A DNA stretch of 64,000 bases from Desulfosoma caldarium (GCF_003751385.1 NZ_RJVA01000010.1:496001-560000), one strand, 5' to 3'; shown: positions 7,645 through 17,445, counted from the stretch's first letter. Notes: generated by a model not told the origin, from the letters alone. A program made the numbers and translations.

Positions 7645-9795
7645 ATGAGCCCTCTCCACCACTTCAGACGAGAACGCCTCGCCATCGCCTTCGGGCTTAT
7701 GACGGTCGTGGCCCTCGGGTTTTGGGTGCGGTTCGCTCCCTACGGCGCCTGGAAACAGCATCCGGAACGGTGTTTCGTGCAGGGGGATCCCCTTCCCACC
7801 ACCTTTGACGCCCCCTACTACATGCGCCTGGCTCGGGATGTGGTGGAAGGCACCTATGCGCGTCAGGACCTTCAGCGCGCCGTGCCAGACGGGGTGAATC
7901 GACCTTGGCCGGCCCCGCTTCTAAGTCTGCTCACGGCAGGCATACATCAGCTCAGCGGGGTTTCCATACCCTGGATCGCTCTGGTGCTCCCGCCGATTCT
8001 GGGGGCTCTTTTGGCCCTATGCCTTTACGTACCCGCACGCGCGCTCATGGGCCCTTTGGGTGCCGTGATCGCATGCGCCGCCTTGGTTTTCTCTCCTTTC
8101 GTGGTGCACCGCACCAACCTGGGCCGTTTTGATACGGACAGTCTTAACGTGGGACTGCCCTTGCTGGCCATCGGCTGTCTTATGGCCTGGGTCCAGGCAC
8201 GGCGTCGCGCGCCTCTGTGGTTCGCGGCCGCCGTGGGGTCGGTTGTGCTTCACGCTTGGTGGTGGGATCAGAGTCCTCAAACGCCGTTTCTCCTGGCCGC
8301 TATTCCCATGGGCACAGCCCTTGCCATGCGCTTTCGGTCCGGGGATCGTCAATCCTTATGGGTTGCTGTGGCCCTACTTATGGCTTGTGCCGGCGCGGTT
8401 TTTCTCCTGAAGGGAGCCACCCCATTTTGGCAGGCGGCTGAGCGGGCCTGGGGACAGCTCACGTACATGCTGGTCAAGCAAGCCCCGGCAGATTTTCCCA
8501 ACATCGGCCTATCCATAAGTGAGCAGGTGCGACCGACCTTTGAGGAAGTGGGCCGCAGTGTGGCCGGCCATTCAGTGGTTTTGGGCATCGCAGCCATCGG
8601 CCTTCTTTGGCTTTTGATTCGTCAGCCAAGAGCTCTTTTCTTTTTTGCCCCCTTCCTCGTTCTGGGCTTCGGTGGCGTTTTCTTTGCGCAGCGCCTTGCC
8701 ATCTTCACTGCACCTCTGGTTGGCCTTGGCCTGGGCACTCTCGTGGATCGATTGCAGCACCAACTGGGTTCTTTTCGGCTCGCCCGCGTTGCTTTTGCCG
8801 GGCCTTTGGTCGTGGGCGCTGTGATGCTCCTTCCGGCCTTTGTCAAGGTAGCGCAGACCGTGCGGTGGCCCTCGGAAAGTGCGCCGGTGGTGCAGGGCAT
8901 GGTGGAAGCGTCCCGGCGCACCCCGAAAAATGCCGTGCTCTGGGCCTGGTGGGACCACGGCTACCACATTCAGTATTGGGGGCGCCGTGGCACGCTGGCC
9001 GACGGTGAAATCCACGGCGGCGACCTGGTGGTGCCTTTGGCCATTCCCCTGGTAAGCTCCGATGATAATTTTGCTGCGGATTTTATGATCTTTTTCAGCA
9101 CTCGAGGCTTAGCAGGCATGCATGCCTTTTTCCAGGCCAACAACCTCAATGCGGCCCAAGGCCTTGCGGCGCTGAAAACGATGCTCTCGGCAGGGCCCGA
9201 CCGGTGTGAAGCGAAGGCTCAGGAACTGGGGCTTCAGCGCATTCCTCAAGAAGACTCATGGCGTGCGTTTTTCTTTCCCGACCCGCCGCGCCCCGTGTAT
9301 CTCTTCCTGGACCAGCTGCTTTTGAAAACAGCTTACTGGTGGTACTGGTTTGGCACCTGGAATCCGGCCACAAGAGACGGCGTGCATCCTGCCTATCGCC
9401 CGCTCTACCCCGTCGCCGTGTGGTCCGATGGACCAAACCGACAACCTCGCACCGCTGGGGTGCATCTTCAGCGAGGTGAGCTCCATCTGGGCGATCGCAT
9501 CATCCCCTTGGGGACTCTGGGCCTCATCGGCCCGAACGGCACACGAACGCTCTTTCGTTATCGCTTTGAAGGCGGGCCGCATTTGGATGTGCATCGAGCC
9601 GCCGGCTTTGGCGTGCTCATGAAAGGGGCGCCCATTGCGGAATCCCTCTTTCACCGTCTGTTTTTTGTCAATGCCCCGCCATCCAGCGGCCGCTTTCGCC
9701 GCATTGCGCATCGCCCCTTCGTGTACCAACTTTGGGAGGTTCTTCCGGCTTCGCTCGAAGGAACACGCCCCAAGCCCAAACGGCCTTCACCCTGA
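7645..9795 (+). CDS. STT3/PglB/AglB-type oligosaccharyltransferase
   Basis: About 716 residues: roughly a dozen membrane segments over the first ~400, then a soluble C-terminal domain. Enzymes of this GT-C family move a lipid-linked glycan to Asn in N-x-S/T sequons of exported proteins on the outer face of the inner membrane. Motifs present in order: first acidic motif TTFDAPYY (Asp ~55); DxD in GRFDTDSLN (~163/165); SISE (~290-293), matching the SVSE/TIxE loop of STT3/PglB; and WWDHG (~435-439), a variant of the sequon-binding WWDYG motif. The start is uncertain: a TTG two codons upstream is possible and neither has a strong site. The gene follows the DsbC-like gene closely and precedes two pilus-tip operons. 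Lipid-linked glycan assembly genes are not in the window. Confidence 0.88.
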   Translation: MSPLHHFRRERLAIAFGLMTVVALGFWVRFAPYGAWKQHPERCFVQGDPLPTTFDAPYYMRLARDVVEGTYARQDLQRAVPDGVNRPWPAPLLSLLTAGIHQLSGVSIPWIALVLPPILGALLALCLYVPARALMGPLGAVIACAALVFSPFVVHRTNLGRFDTDSLNVGLPLLAIGCLMAWVQARRRAPLWFAAAVGSVVLHAWWWDQSPQTPFLLAAIPMGTALAMRFRSGDRQSLWVAVALLMACAGAVFLLKGATPFWQAAERAWGQLTYMLVKQAPADFPNIGLSISEQVRPTFEEVGRSVAGHSVVLGIAAIGLLWLLIRQPRALFFFAPFLVLGFGGVFFAQRLAIFTAPLVGLGLGTLVDRLQHQLGSFRLARVAFAGPLVVGAVMLLPAFVKVAQTVRWPSESAPVVQGMVEASRRTPKNAVLWAWWDHGYHIQYWGRRGTLADGEIHGGDLVVPLAIPLVSSDDNFAADFMIFFSTRGLAGMHAFFQANNLNAAQGLAALKTMLSAGPDRCEAKAQELGLQRIPQEDSWRAFFFPDPPRPVYLFLDQLLLKTAYWWYWFGTWNPATRDGVHPAYRPLYPVAVWSDGPNRQPRTAGVHLQRGELHLGDRIIPLGTLGLIGPNGTRTLFRYRFEGGPHLDVHRAAGFGVLMKGAPIAESLFHRLFFVNAPPSSGRFRRIAHRPFVYQLWEVLPASLEGTRPKPKRPSP

Positions 9796-10126
9796 AACGA
9801 AAACTCCAACGCCAGCCAGGGAAAACCACGGAAAAAACTCCTCGGTCATTCCCCGAAGACCTGGAGCTGCACCCCAAGGATTCCCTGTCCGCGTCGGCAA
9901 GGACATTTGCCGCATGCAGGCTGCCTTGAACCCTCGGCTTCCGCAAATTTCGCCCACCCCGTCGGATGCGCGCAAGCTCATTCCTGCGATGCCAACGTGG
10001 ACAACATGCACGGTTTTACCAGGTGTTTTGCGGGAACGCCGCATGGCACCATCCCTTCCATTTCTCGAACCGTACGCTCGTCAAAAGCTTTTATCGCGGC
10101 GCGCGGCGCTTCTCCTTGATTTGATC
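9796..10126. other. Convergent intergenic region, nothing recognised
   Basis: About 330 bases between the oligosaccharyltransferase stop and the pilY1 stop. Short reading frames on both strands have no recognisable sequence, and I see no terminator with a clear T tract. Confidence 0.4.
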
Positions 10127-13100
10127 TTATTTCTCCAGAAAGCGGTGCCAGGAGCCCTTGACTTTCTTGGTGACGAACCGCGTACCCAGCGCCGTTTCGT
10201 TGTTGAAAACCCCATCGCCCACGATTTGCACGCGTGCCCCCCCATCTCTGGAGATTACGCGGGCATAAAGGTGCTCATCCTCCACGAAAAGGCCCGTGAC
10301 ATTGCCTTCCGTTTCCGCCACGAGCACGGGATCGACAAGGGTGTTCAGGGCCGAAAGATCCACCGCATAGACCTTTCCACCTTTGTTCGCTTTGTCTTGA
10401 AGCGGGGAACACGGATCGTCGGTGTCGCTCACCGCCGTGCCGAAATAAACCCTGCCGGCGGCCGCCACGGCTTCCGCCCAGATGCGATGCCCTGAAGGAA
10501 GGGCCCAGACCCATTCGGCATCGCTTTCGGCCTTCATGCCCTGCGATGAACAGGGCAGACCCTCAGGAGTCCTGAGCGTGTCTTCGGTCCAATCCATGCG
10601 ACACACGTCGTCAAAGACGTAGAACCTATATCCCGTAGGGGTGTTGGGGCTGTCGGCTCGCGCCGGGTCATCTCCCGTGCCAAACATGACCTTCACATGT
10701 GCTTCGGCAATGCTTCCGTCCGCCTTGTATCGATGCGCAAGATACACCACGGGCGCCGCATACACCGATGCCGAAACCTTAACGAAAAGGCTCACGTGAA
10801 TCCGTGCCGCATCCCACGGCATTTGCCCATGATCGGGAAAGTCTACACGAATCACATGCCCATTGTTGTCCGCCACATAAGCCCGATCCACATAACCGTT
10901 GCCGTCCGTGTCCACCAACGCCGGGCTTCCACTGAGAAGACTTCCCCTGGTGGATTCCCCGAAGTCCAAGCTTACCTTTCGAATAGGCTTTCCCCGTGCC
11001 GCATCGAGCAGAAACAGCGACGGTGGCTCCAACGGTCCCGTTTGCCCTGAATTCACAAAAACGGCCCACAGGGGTGAGCCGGCATCGTTCAATCGTCCAA
11101 CTCGAGCCATGGCGGGAGCCCCCCGGCTTCGAAAGAGGATGGGGTCGGTGTATTCCCAGAGAAAGGCTGGGTTGTCCGGATCCGTCACATCGAGGGCAAA
11201 AACGGATTCGCCGCCCACTCCTTGGGCCGAGACGAGCACCGTCTTAAAAGTCACCCCCGTCTGCGTCCGCACGGCCACGTCCTGCACACAGGGCGACGCA
11301 TTCACCGACGGTGGCAAAATCCAAGGCTGCGGTTTGAGAAGCGAGGAAAGTCTGGATAAGGCACTCGGCGGAATGAAGGCCCAAAGTTCCGCACCGTCTC
11401 CGTAATCGTGGGCCTCAAAGTAGCCGCGATTTTCTTTCACGATTGTGCTGGGATCGTCCCCATGCCGATACCTTCCGGCATGAAAGGCGTGCACCATGCC
11501 GCCTTGGCTTCCTACGTACGCCACGGTTTTTCGCTGCGCCACCGCTTTCGATTGGCGCCACGCATCATAGGCATCCCTTTCCTCATCCACAGTCTGGGTG
11601 CCGAAATACCAAGGAGGAAGGCATGGAGGGCCAACCACGGCCGGTGTGCTATGATCGATCCCGTCCAAAGGCCACGCCCTTTTCTGGGTGGCGTTGTCAA
11701 AACCCAGGATCCTTCGAATCACAGCTTGTCGATCTTCCTGGTCATAGTGACCATCGCCGTTGAGGTCCCAGGTAAATCCCACCCCGTGAACCTTCGAGTC
11801 GTCCAGTCCCAAAAGGAGAGCCGTGGTTGTCTCTGCGGAAAAGGGTCGAAGAACCGGCGAAGAAGCCGCGCGAGCATACTCGGCGATCACGGCACAGCCT
11901 TCGCACGGAGCATGGGTGAACTCGAGGGTGTACTCTCCACTGGACCGGTTGAAGGTTCCGATGCCGTCTCCTGCCAGAATCCCGTTGCCTGTGTCTCTCA
12001 ACATCAGGGGAAGTCCTGCCGATGAAACGGCCCGAAAGACCAAAGATCCGGAAAGCACGTTGGCGGCATTCACAACCCCGCTAAAATGTCGCGACGTGCC
12101 GTCGGGCACCGTTATTTTTTCCTGAACGGAAACAGCGTCAAAAAGAGCCATGAGGACCCTTCGCGCTTCGGTCTTCAGGGACCGCTCGGCCAGAGCTTGC
12201 CCCGCGTCCCAGAGGGGTTGAAACAGCGGCGTCGAAGGATGCGCCGGATCGTAGATGAGATAGGCGTGAAGGTGGCCACGAAAGGAATCGAGCCTGCCCT
12301 GAGGATCGGGAGTCATTTCGAGTCCGGAGGAATAGAGGACATTGCCCAGCACCACCGGGTCGGATCGAGAAAATTCCCCTTGATTGGACGCCGTGTAGTC
12401 CACCCGCACATCCACAATTTGTGGCGGGTCGCATCGCGTGTTCACCGTCTCCAGAATCGCCTTCCATTTCAGGGCCTGGCCCGATCGTCCCAGGCCGAGC
12501 ACATCCAGATGTGCTCTTCGCGTCTTGGAACCATCCGCGTTGTCTATAATGTCGTCCCATCGATTAATGGGAATCCATGAGGTCCCGTTGTCCACGCTAA
12601 TGGCATAGCGAACGTCGGCATGAGACAGTTCGCCGGAATCCAGCACGAAACCACTTTTTAACCCCTCGCAAGGCGCCCTGCGGTCTGTGACCTCAAAATC
12701 CACAGACGTTATGAAGGAATGTGTTTCCCATAGTCGAGCGCTGCTGAGGTCCTGGGAAACCACTCGGCCCGCGGCTTTGATGGTCACGGCAAACACAAGA
12801 TCGTTGTGATCGGTATCGCCGCCACCGACATCATCTTCCCATCCCATCAACCGAACGCCGGGAACATCAGGGGTCGATGCCGTCACCACGTGGGAAAATT
12901 TTTTACCCGTCTGCAGCGATAAGGACACTTCCTGGTCCGGATCAAAGACAAGGCCCAGAACCTCTCGAAGTCGCTGCAGAGCTCGCTCGGAAAGCCATCC
13001 GGAAACAGGAGTACATGAGCCATCTTCCATGGCCGGCTGAGCCAATTGGAACTTTCGGCGCCCTGTGTCATCGGCAAAATCTGTGGTGCAAGGTTCCAGG

Positions 13101-13924
13101 CCTTCGTAGACGTCGCGATTCCACGAAGCCTTGCTGACATAGGCGTCTTCGAAGCGCCCTTTCGGGACAAGAAAAAATACGATTTCTTGCCCTTCGCCAA
13201 TAATCCCAAGGCTTTTGGTCATGTCGCGAGGGGTCAAATGCCCATCACCGTCAGGAACAAAGGCCAGTCCCGTGCCGTCATCGACCACCGCCAAAGCTTC
13301 TTCCGACGTGGCAAAATCCACAGCGCTCAAAGCCGCGTCGGGAAAAGAGCGCAGGCAGCCTTCACCGTGGGGTTTGTTCAAAATGCCGTTTTGGTCCTCG
13401 TCATCAAGACAGGTCCAAATATAGGTGAAAGTTTCGTTGTCGTAAGAGGCGGGGTTCGTAAAATCGATGGCTCGCACAAAGGTTTTTCGGTCCAGGGTGC
13501 CGTCGCCTCGCACGTATCCTTTCTTTTCCGCTACGGATTTCAGGAAATATCCCAAATGATGCCCTGAGGCCTCGATGCCGACGTCGACCAACGTCACCCG
13601 CACTTCCTGATCCATGGCTGTGACAAGGCCCGAGAATGGGTCGTCCCCCGTCCCCACGCGCAGCGTGAGATGACCGCTTTGGGGGTCCAGGACCACGGAT
13701 GAATCCAGCACACTGAAGTGATCCCTTTGCCACGATCCTTCGTAATGCACGGATCGAGACGGTTCGCACACGTCGGCCCCTGCAGGAAAAGACCTGAAAA
13801 TCACCCAGCCCACGGTCATCGCTAAAATCAATGGCAGGAAGCAAACCCGCCTCGCGTCTTTTCCCCCATGACCCCAATCCAAGGCCGTGTTCATTTCATG
13901 GACGATTCCCTGCCCTTGGTTCAT
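10127..13924 (-). CDS. pilY1: PilY1-family type IV pilus tip/adhesin protein (copy 1)
   Basis: 1265 residues ending an operon of minor pilins. A signal sequence lies at about 25-50 (a start at MNTALDWGHGG is also possible). The N-terminal half includes a DUF4114-like stretch (GWEDDVGGGDTDHNDLVF). The C-terminal ~550 residues form the PilY1 beta-propeller: RKTVAYVGSQGGMVHAFHAG, ELWAFIPPSAL and FALDVTDPDNPAFLWEY. A calcium-loop pattern follows (DTDGNGYVDRAYVADNNG), close to the loop that controls pilus retraction in PilY1 of Pseudomonas. Another EF-hand-like loop is DLNGDGHYDQED. I count seven N-x-S/T sequons, three with Asp before Asn. The ATG is four bases after the pilX stop, implying coupling. 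Confidence 0.9.
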   Translation of the reverse strand: MNQGQGIVHEMNTALDWGHGGKDARRVCFLPLILAMTVGWVIFRSFPAGADVCEPSRSVHYEGSWQRDHFSVLDSSVVLDPQSGHLTLRVGTGDDPFSGLVTAMDQEVRVTLVDVGIEASGHHLGYFLKSVAEKKGYVRGDGTLDRKTFVRAIDFTNPASYDNETFTYIWTCLDDEDQNGILNKPHGEGCLRSFPDAALSAVDFATSEEALAVVDDGTGLAFVPDGDGHLTPRDMTKSLGIIGEGQEIVFFLVPKGRFEDAYVSKASWNRDVYEGLEPCTTDFADDTGRRKFQLAQPAMEDGSCTPVSGWLSERALQRLREVLGLVFDPDQEVSLSLQTGKKFSHVVTASTPDVPGVRLMGWEDDVGGGDTDHNDLVFAVTIKAAGRVVSQDLSSARLWETHSFITSVDFEVTDRRAPCEGLKSGFVLDSGELSHADVRYAISVDNGTSWIPINRWDDIIDNADGSKTRRAHLDVLGLGRSGQALKWKAILETVNTRCDPPQIVDVRVDYTASNQGEFSRSDPVVLGNVLYSSGLEMTPDPQGRLDSFRGHLHAYLIYDPAHPSTPLFQPLWDAGQALAERSLKTEARRVLMALFDAVSVQEKITVPDGTSRHFSGVVNAANVLSGSLVFRAVSSAGLPLMLRDTGNGILAGDGIGTFNRSSGEYTLEFTHAPCEGCAVIAEYARAASSPVLRPFSAETTTALLLGLDDSKVHGVGFTWDLNGDGHYDQEDRQAVIRRILGFDNATQKRAWPLDGIDHSTPAVVGPPCLPPWYFGTQTVDEERDAYDAWRQSKAVAQRKTVAYVGSQGGMVHAFHAGRYRHGDDPSTIVKENRGYFEAHDYGDGAELWAFIPPSALSRLSSLLKPQPWILPPSVNASPCVQDVAVRTQTGVTFKTVLVSAQGVGGESVFALDVTDPDNPAFLWEYTDPILFRSRGAPAMARVGRLNDAGSPLWAVFVNSGQTGPLEPPSLFLLDAARGKPIRKVSLDFGESTRGSLLSGSPALVDTDGNGYVDRAYVADNNGHVIRVDFPDHGQMPWDAARIHVSLFVKVSASVYAAPVVYLAHRYKADGSIAEAHVKVMFGTGDDPARADSPNTPTGYRFYVFDDVCRMDWTEDTLRTPEGLPCSSQGMKAESDAEWVWALPSGHRIWAEAVAAAGRVYFGTAVSDTDDPCSPLQDKANKGGKVYAVDLSALNTLVDPVLVAETEGNVTGLFVEDEHLYARVISRDGGARVQIVGDGVFNNETALGTRFVTKKVKGSWHRFLEK

Positions 13925-13928
13925 GGAC

Positions 13929-14555
13929 TCAGCGCACGAGGGCCAAACTCTGACCCGTAGGCCTCACCGCATGGCTGTCCTTCATGTTCACATGGCTGGG
14001 CACCGTGCCCAACCCCTCCTGCGCATAGGAAAAGGCTTCCGACGGTTCGGCCGCGGCCTCCACCACCACTTCCGTTTCCTGCTGCGTTTCGGCGGGTCCA
14101 AAGCCGACGCTGCGCAGCACCAGCTGCACATTATCTCCGGACAGATCTTCAAAGGCTCCGTCTTTTCGATCTTCAGGAAGGCGCGCAAACACCTTGAATC
14201 GATGATCCCAGCCCAAATTGAGTTTCACTTCATCGTAAAGATCGCTTCGGCTGTGTTGGCCCGTATAGGGCACGGCATTGAAGAAGAGGAAATCCCAGTC
14301 GGGAAGGGAAGCACTTCCCGTGCGTTGGCGCTGCAGGTTCACGGGGTCTGTGGCAAACCATCGAGCCAGCCTTTCCTGCGCCACGGCAAGGCCCGATTCG
14401 GCGTTTCGAAACGCCGTTTCGGCCGCTCTGAGGTTGCCCGCCATGCGCATTTCCATGGCCTGATCCAGGGCGAGGCCCACGGCGAGAGCGGCCAGCGCCG
14501 CAATGATAACCAGAACTACCGTGAGCGCCATGCCTTCGCAGCGCCGAGGAATCAT
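13929..14555 (-). CDS. pilX: PilX-like minor pilin (set 1)
   Basis: About 208 residues from MIPRRCEGMAL, preceded by GAGGTG; an upstream ATG at 14585 adds ten residues but lacks a site. The N-terminus has the PilX pattern: a short basic leader, a processing site before MALTVVLVIIAALAALAVG, and the hallmark RMAGNLRAAETAFRNAESGL. PilX-type pilins help prime pilus assembly and connect PilY1 to the filament. The protein lies directly before pilY1 and has no N-glycosylation sequon that I can find. A 547-base gap separates it from pilV, so it may have its own promoter. Confidence 0.85.
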   Translation of the reverse strand: MIPRRCEGMALTVVLVIIAALAALAVGLALDQAMEMRMAGNLRAAETAFRNAESGLAVAQERLARWFATDPVNLQRQRTGSASLPDWDFLFFNAVPYTGQHSRSDLYDEVKLNLGWDHRFKVFARLPEDRKDGAFEDLSGDNVQLVLRSVGFGPAETQQETEVVVEAAAEPSEAFSYAQEGLGTVPSHVNMKDSHAVRPTGQSLALVR

Positions 14556-15102
14556 TGGACACCTCGTGGGATCGGTCGCCTTCATAAAAGATCAATCCTG
14601 CTCGAGGCCCCAAGAACGGCCACACGTTTGTAGGAAGACTTAGGGAGCTCGAGACTGCGCTTTGTCATTCTTTCCCAGCCCTTTCTTTTCACACCTGCGT
14701 CGTTCGGCGTGTCACAAAAGCCCATTCCCCAGGGAATATGGCTGTCTTACCCACCTTCACGAAGACCCGCATTCCCAAAGAACGCACCTCGCCACGTCAA
14801 CACCATCCGCACACCCTGGCCCCAGCCTGTTTGACGACCTCTGGTCGGATAAGAGCACGCGTGAGAGACCTTTCGAAGCAACAGCGTCAACGCCGTCCAT
14901 GTGTCACCTTAGACAAAGCGGCTCGTCCCGGATCGTGATGTGAGCGGAGGACCACAGGCTCTTCCTTCCAGGAAAACGTCGTGGAGAGACACCGCCCCCC
15001 TAAGAACTCATGGTTCTCCTTTTCCAAGACTTGGCTGGACCCGTAATACTTTGCCAAGGTTATCATCCTTGGACAATGACCCGCCCATTTTTCCAAGACA
15101 CC
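14556..15102. other. Non-coding gap inside minor-pilin operon 1
   Basis: About 550 bases between the pilV stop and the pilX start. No reading frame with pilin or other recognisable sequence was found on either strand. A small inverted repeat (CCAAGG, seven bases, CCTTGG) lies near 15054-15073, just beyond pilV; it lacks a T tract. A pilX-pilY1 promoter could lie here, but none stands out. Confidence 0.4.
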
Positions 15103-15567
15103 TTACGGCCGATAGTAGATTTGTTCCAACATCACATGCGGAACGGAGGCATGGTCAAAGTCACACGTGGACTCAGACGGGGCCGGCATGCGCGGCTCCC
15201 TCCAGCAGACCATCACCCGCACCGTGAAAAGATTCGGCCCCGGAACGCCTCTTTGCACCTCCCATCGCCGGGAAAAAACAATCCCAGAACCCATCACCGT
15301 GGCCCGTTCCACGAACCCGGTATCGGCAATGGGTTCCGCATCGATTTTCAAAGGCCCTTCACCCGTGGCCGACAGTTGTTCCAAAAAATCCGAGGCCACA
15401 TTCAAGGCCAAAGAAGCCAAACGGGCATGGGCTCTCGTGCGCACGCCAAGGGCCTGCAGGCTGAAAAAGGATACAAAAACCACAGCCGTCACCACGAGGG
15501 CCACCAGCACTTCCACCAAGGTAAACCCGCGCAACCCTCTTTGTCCGCTTCGTTCACGGAGTGGCAT
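15103..15567 (-). CDS. pilV: PilV-like minor pilin (set 1)
   Basis: 154 residues from MPLRERSGQRGLRG. The prepilin site is G before FTLVEVLVALVVTAVVF, with Glu at +5. The start overlaps the end of pilW by 14 bases, a sign of coupled translation. Upstream in-frame ATGs would lengthen the leader implausibly. The mature part fits the PilV type (LASLALNVASDFLEQLSATG; a pair of cysteines near the C-terminus). Minor pilins of this type join the PilW/PilX/FimT complex at the pilus tip. Confidence 0.85.
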   Translation of the reverse strand: MPLRERSGQRGLRGFTLVEVLVALVVTAVVFVSFFSLQALGVRTRAHARLASLALNVASDFLEQLSATGEGPLKIDAEPIADTGFVERATVMGSGIVFSRRWEVQRGVPGPNLFTVRVMVCWREPRMPAPSESTCDFDHASVPHVMLEQIYYRP

Positions 15568-16681
15568 TGCGAATCCCAATGGTCTTGACCATATAAAAGC
15601 GGCGGTAGCCGTCGGCGGTAACCGTGGCGTTGCGATCCGCAAAGGCGTAGAGGGTCGTATCCACGTAGCCTTTAAAGAATCTTTTTGTTCGCGCCAGGAG
15701 ATGACAGCGTACGGCCCGCACGCGTTCCCAATCCTTCACACCACTTCCCGGGGCCGTTTGCGGCATGGCATCGGATGAAACCCAGGCATCTACGTCGCCG
15801 TTGGGCACAGGGCTGGTGTTCACCCCAAATTCCACTTGAAAATCCTCCACATTTTCGGCAAGGGTCCGAGACCGTGAAAAAACATAGCGACCCGTCGCGT
15901 CGGGGCCGCCTTCCAACCACTGAAATTCTCCCTTTCGGTTTACCCGAAAGAATCCCGCCTTGACCGGGTGCAAGTGCGAAGTTTCGGCCCGAAAACCCGT
16001 TCCGGGAAGGCCGCACTCCGATTCGTGGAGGCAGTCCGATCCGCCGTCATCACATCGCAGACAGCACGTCATATTGCCGGGCTCGAGACCGCCGCAGTCG
16101 TGCTCCAGCATGACTTCGGTGCCGCTTAAAGTCACGGAAGTCGCTTGAAAAAGAGCGCTGTGGCGGCAATCCGTCAGGAAAACGATTTGTCCTTTTTTGA
16201 GGCCCCTCGTGTCCTTATTCTTCACCAGGCGAAGGAAATCCCGGGGAAGGTTTTGATCTTGGCTGAGACGCCCATGAAAGGCAGGGTCGATGAAACTGTA
16301 TCCCAGAATATCTGTCCCTTCTTGGGTTTGTCCGTCGGGAAAAGGGTCTGAACTCTCCGTGATGTTATTGAATCCCATGAGAGGATGGGTATGGAAAAGG
16401 CTTTTCGAATCCTTGAGTGTTCTCTTGACCCCGCGAGTCCCGGTGGAAACGGCTTGAGAAGCCACGCATCGCCAATAGCCGGCCTGTTGTAGAACCTGGG
16501 CGGCGGTGTTCAGGGCGATCCGCACGTTTTGCTGCAATTCAAGTATCTGCTGCTCCTGAGCAAAAAGTCTTTGGTGCGCTGAAAAACCGGCGTAAGTGCA
16601 GGCAACCACCACCACGGTTACCGCCACGGCGACCAAAAGTTCCACAAGGCTCGTGCCCTCGCTTCGTTCTCGAAACTTCAC
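15554..16681 (-). CDS. pilW: PilW-like minor pilin (set 1)
   Basis: 375 residues starting at GTG with AGGAG seven bases upstream. The pilin helix is GTSLVELLVAVAVTVVVVACTY, with processing after Gly and Glu at +5. The body is large, as is usual for PilW, and rich in cysteines (CCLRCDDGGSDC region). The C-terminal domain has YVDTTLYAFADRN near the end, typical for PilW. Five N-x-S/T sequons are visible, none preceded by Asp. The end overlaps pilV. Confidence 0.87.
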   Translation of the reverse strand: MKFRERSEGTSLVELLVAVAVTVVVVACTYAGFSAHQRLFAQEQQILELQQNVRIALNTAAQVLQQAGYWRCVASQAVSTGTRGVKRTLKDSKSLFHTHPLMGFNNITESSDPFPDGQTQEGTDILGYSFIDPAFHGRLSQDQNLPRDFLRLVKNKDTRGLKKGQIVFLTDCRHSALFQATSVTLSGTEVMLEHDCGGLEPGNMTCCLRCDDGGSDCLHESECGLPGTGFRAETSHLHPVKAGFFRVNRKGEFQWLEGGPDATGRYVFSRSRTLAENVEDFQVEFGVNTSPVPNGDVDAWVSSDAMPQTAPGSGVKDWERVRAVRCHLLARTKRFFKGYVDTTLYAFADRNATVTADGYRRFYMVKTIGIRNATP

Positions 16682-16797
16682 GGCGCACTCCTAAGTTTTC
16701 CGACTTTGGGAGGTCGCCACCGGTTTGCTTCACGTCGAGAGAATCCCTCGTAGAAGCAGCAGCTGTCCTCGAAAGGAGGCTCGCTCAGCCACGCGGC

Positions 16798-17430
16798 TCA
16801 TCGATCTTCCCACGCCGTGCCACCCGTCGGGTAATAGCGCACGTAGGCTCGGCCGCTGTTGTTGAGCACAATGGCATAGGTTCCCACCTCGGGATGTTTC
16901 GGCACATGGATGTAGACGGATCCTGTGGAGGAGGTGCCGTCGGGGTTGAAATTGATGCGGTTTCCGGAAAAGCTCACCCCGTCTTCAGGAATCGATCCCC
17001 CGTCGCGAGGTGCTCCGACGGAAGGGCCTCCAGCAGACGCCGGGACCGCCCCCAGCGTGGGGCGGTTTCCGCTCGATCCCGGAGGGTTCACAAGAGCTTG
17101 TGAGATAAGCACCCTATCTTTCCCCTCGTTCAAAGAAGGGGACGATTCCCGTGAATCCATGGACACCCACAGCACCACACTCGCCATAATGCCGTCGTCG
17201 TCCGCATCAAAGTCCAGGTAGGTGTTCTTGTTGGTTCTCACGGCTTCCAGGCGGGCCCTTTGTATGAGGGTGCGGAGTGTGGAAACGGCCGATTTTAGGC
17301 GATAGGACGCACTATGAATGTGAACGGAAATGAGGGTCAGCAGAAGAGCCATGAGGCCGAGCACGACCATGAGTTCCACCAGGGTCATGGCCCGATCCCA
17401 CCGTGCCGCGCCACATCCCATGCCACCCAT
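16798..17430 (-). CDS. fimT: FimT/GspH-like minor pilin (set 1)
   Basis: 210 residues from MGGMGCGAARWDRA; GGAGAAGGGG precedes it. The cleavage region is atypical: Ala rather than Gly precedes MTLVELMVVLGLMALLLTL. The GspH/FimT pattern follows: LKSAVSTLRTLIQRARLEAVRTNK, a VVLWV strand, and a C-terminal beta region ending in SGRAYVRYYPTGG. FimT-type minor pilins belong to the pilus priming complex and in some species bind DNA. It lies 15 bases after the pilE-like gene. Confidence 0.85.
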   Translation of the reverse strand: MGGMGCGAARWDRAMTLVELMVVLGLMALLLTLISVHIHSASYRLKSAVSTLRTLIQRARLEAVRTNKNTYLDFDADDDGIMASVVLWVSMDSRESSPSLNEGKDRVLISQALVNPPGSSGNRPTLGAVPASAGGPSVGAPRDGGSIPEDGVSFSGNRINFNPDGTSSTGSVYIHVPKHPEVGTYAIVLNNSGRAYVRYYPTGGTAWEDR

Positions 17431-17445
17431 GGCCCCTTCTCCAGA

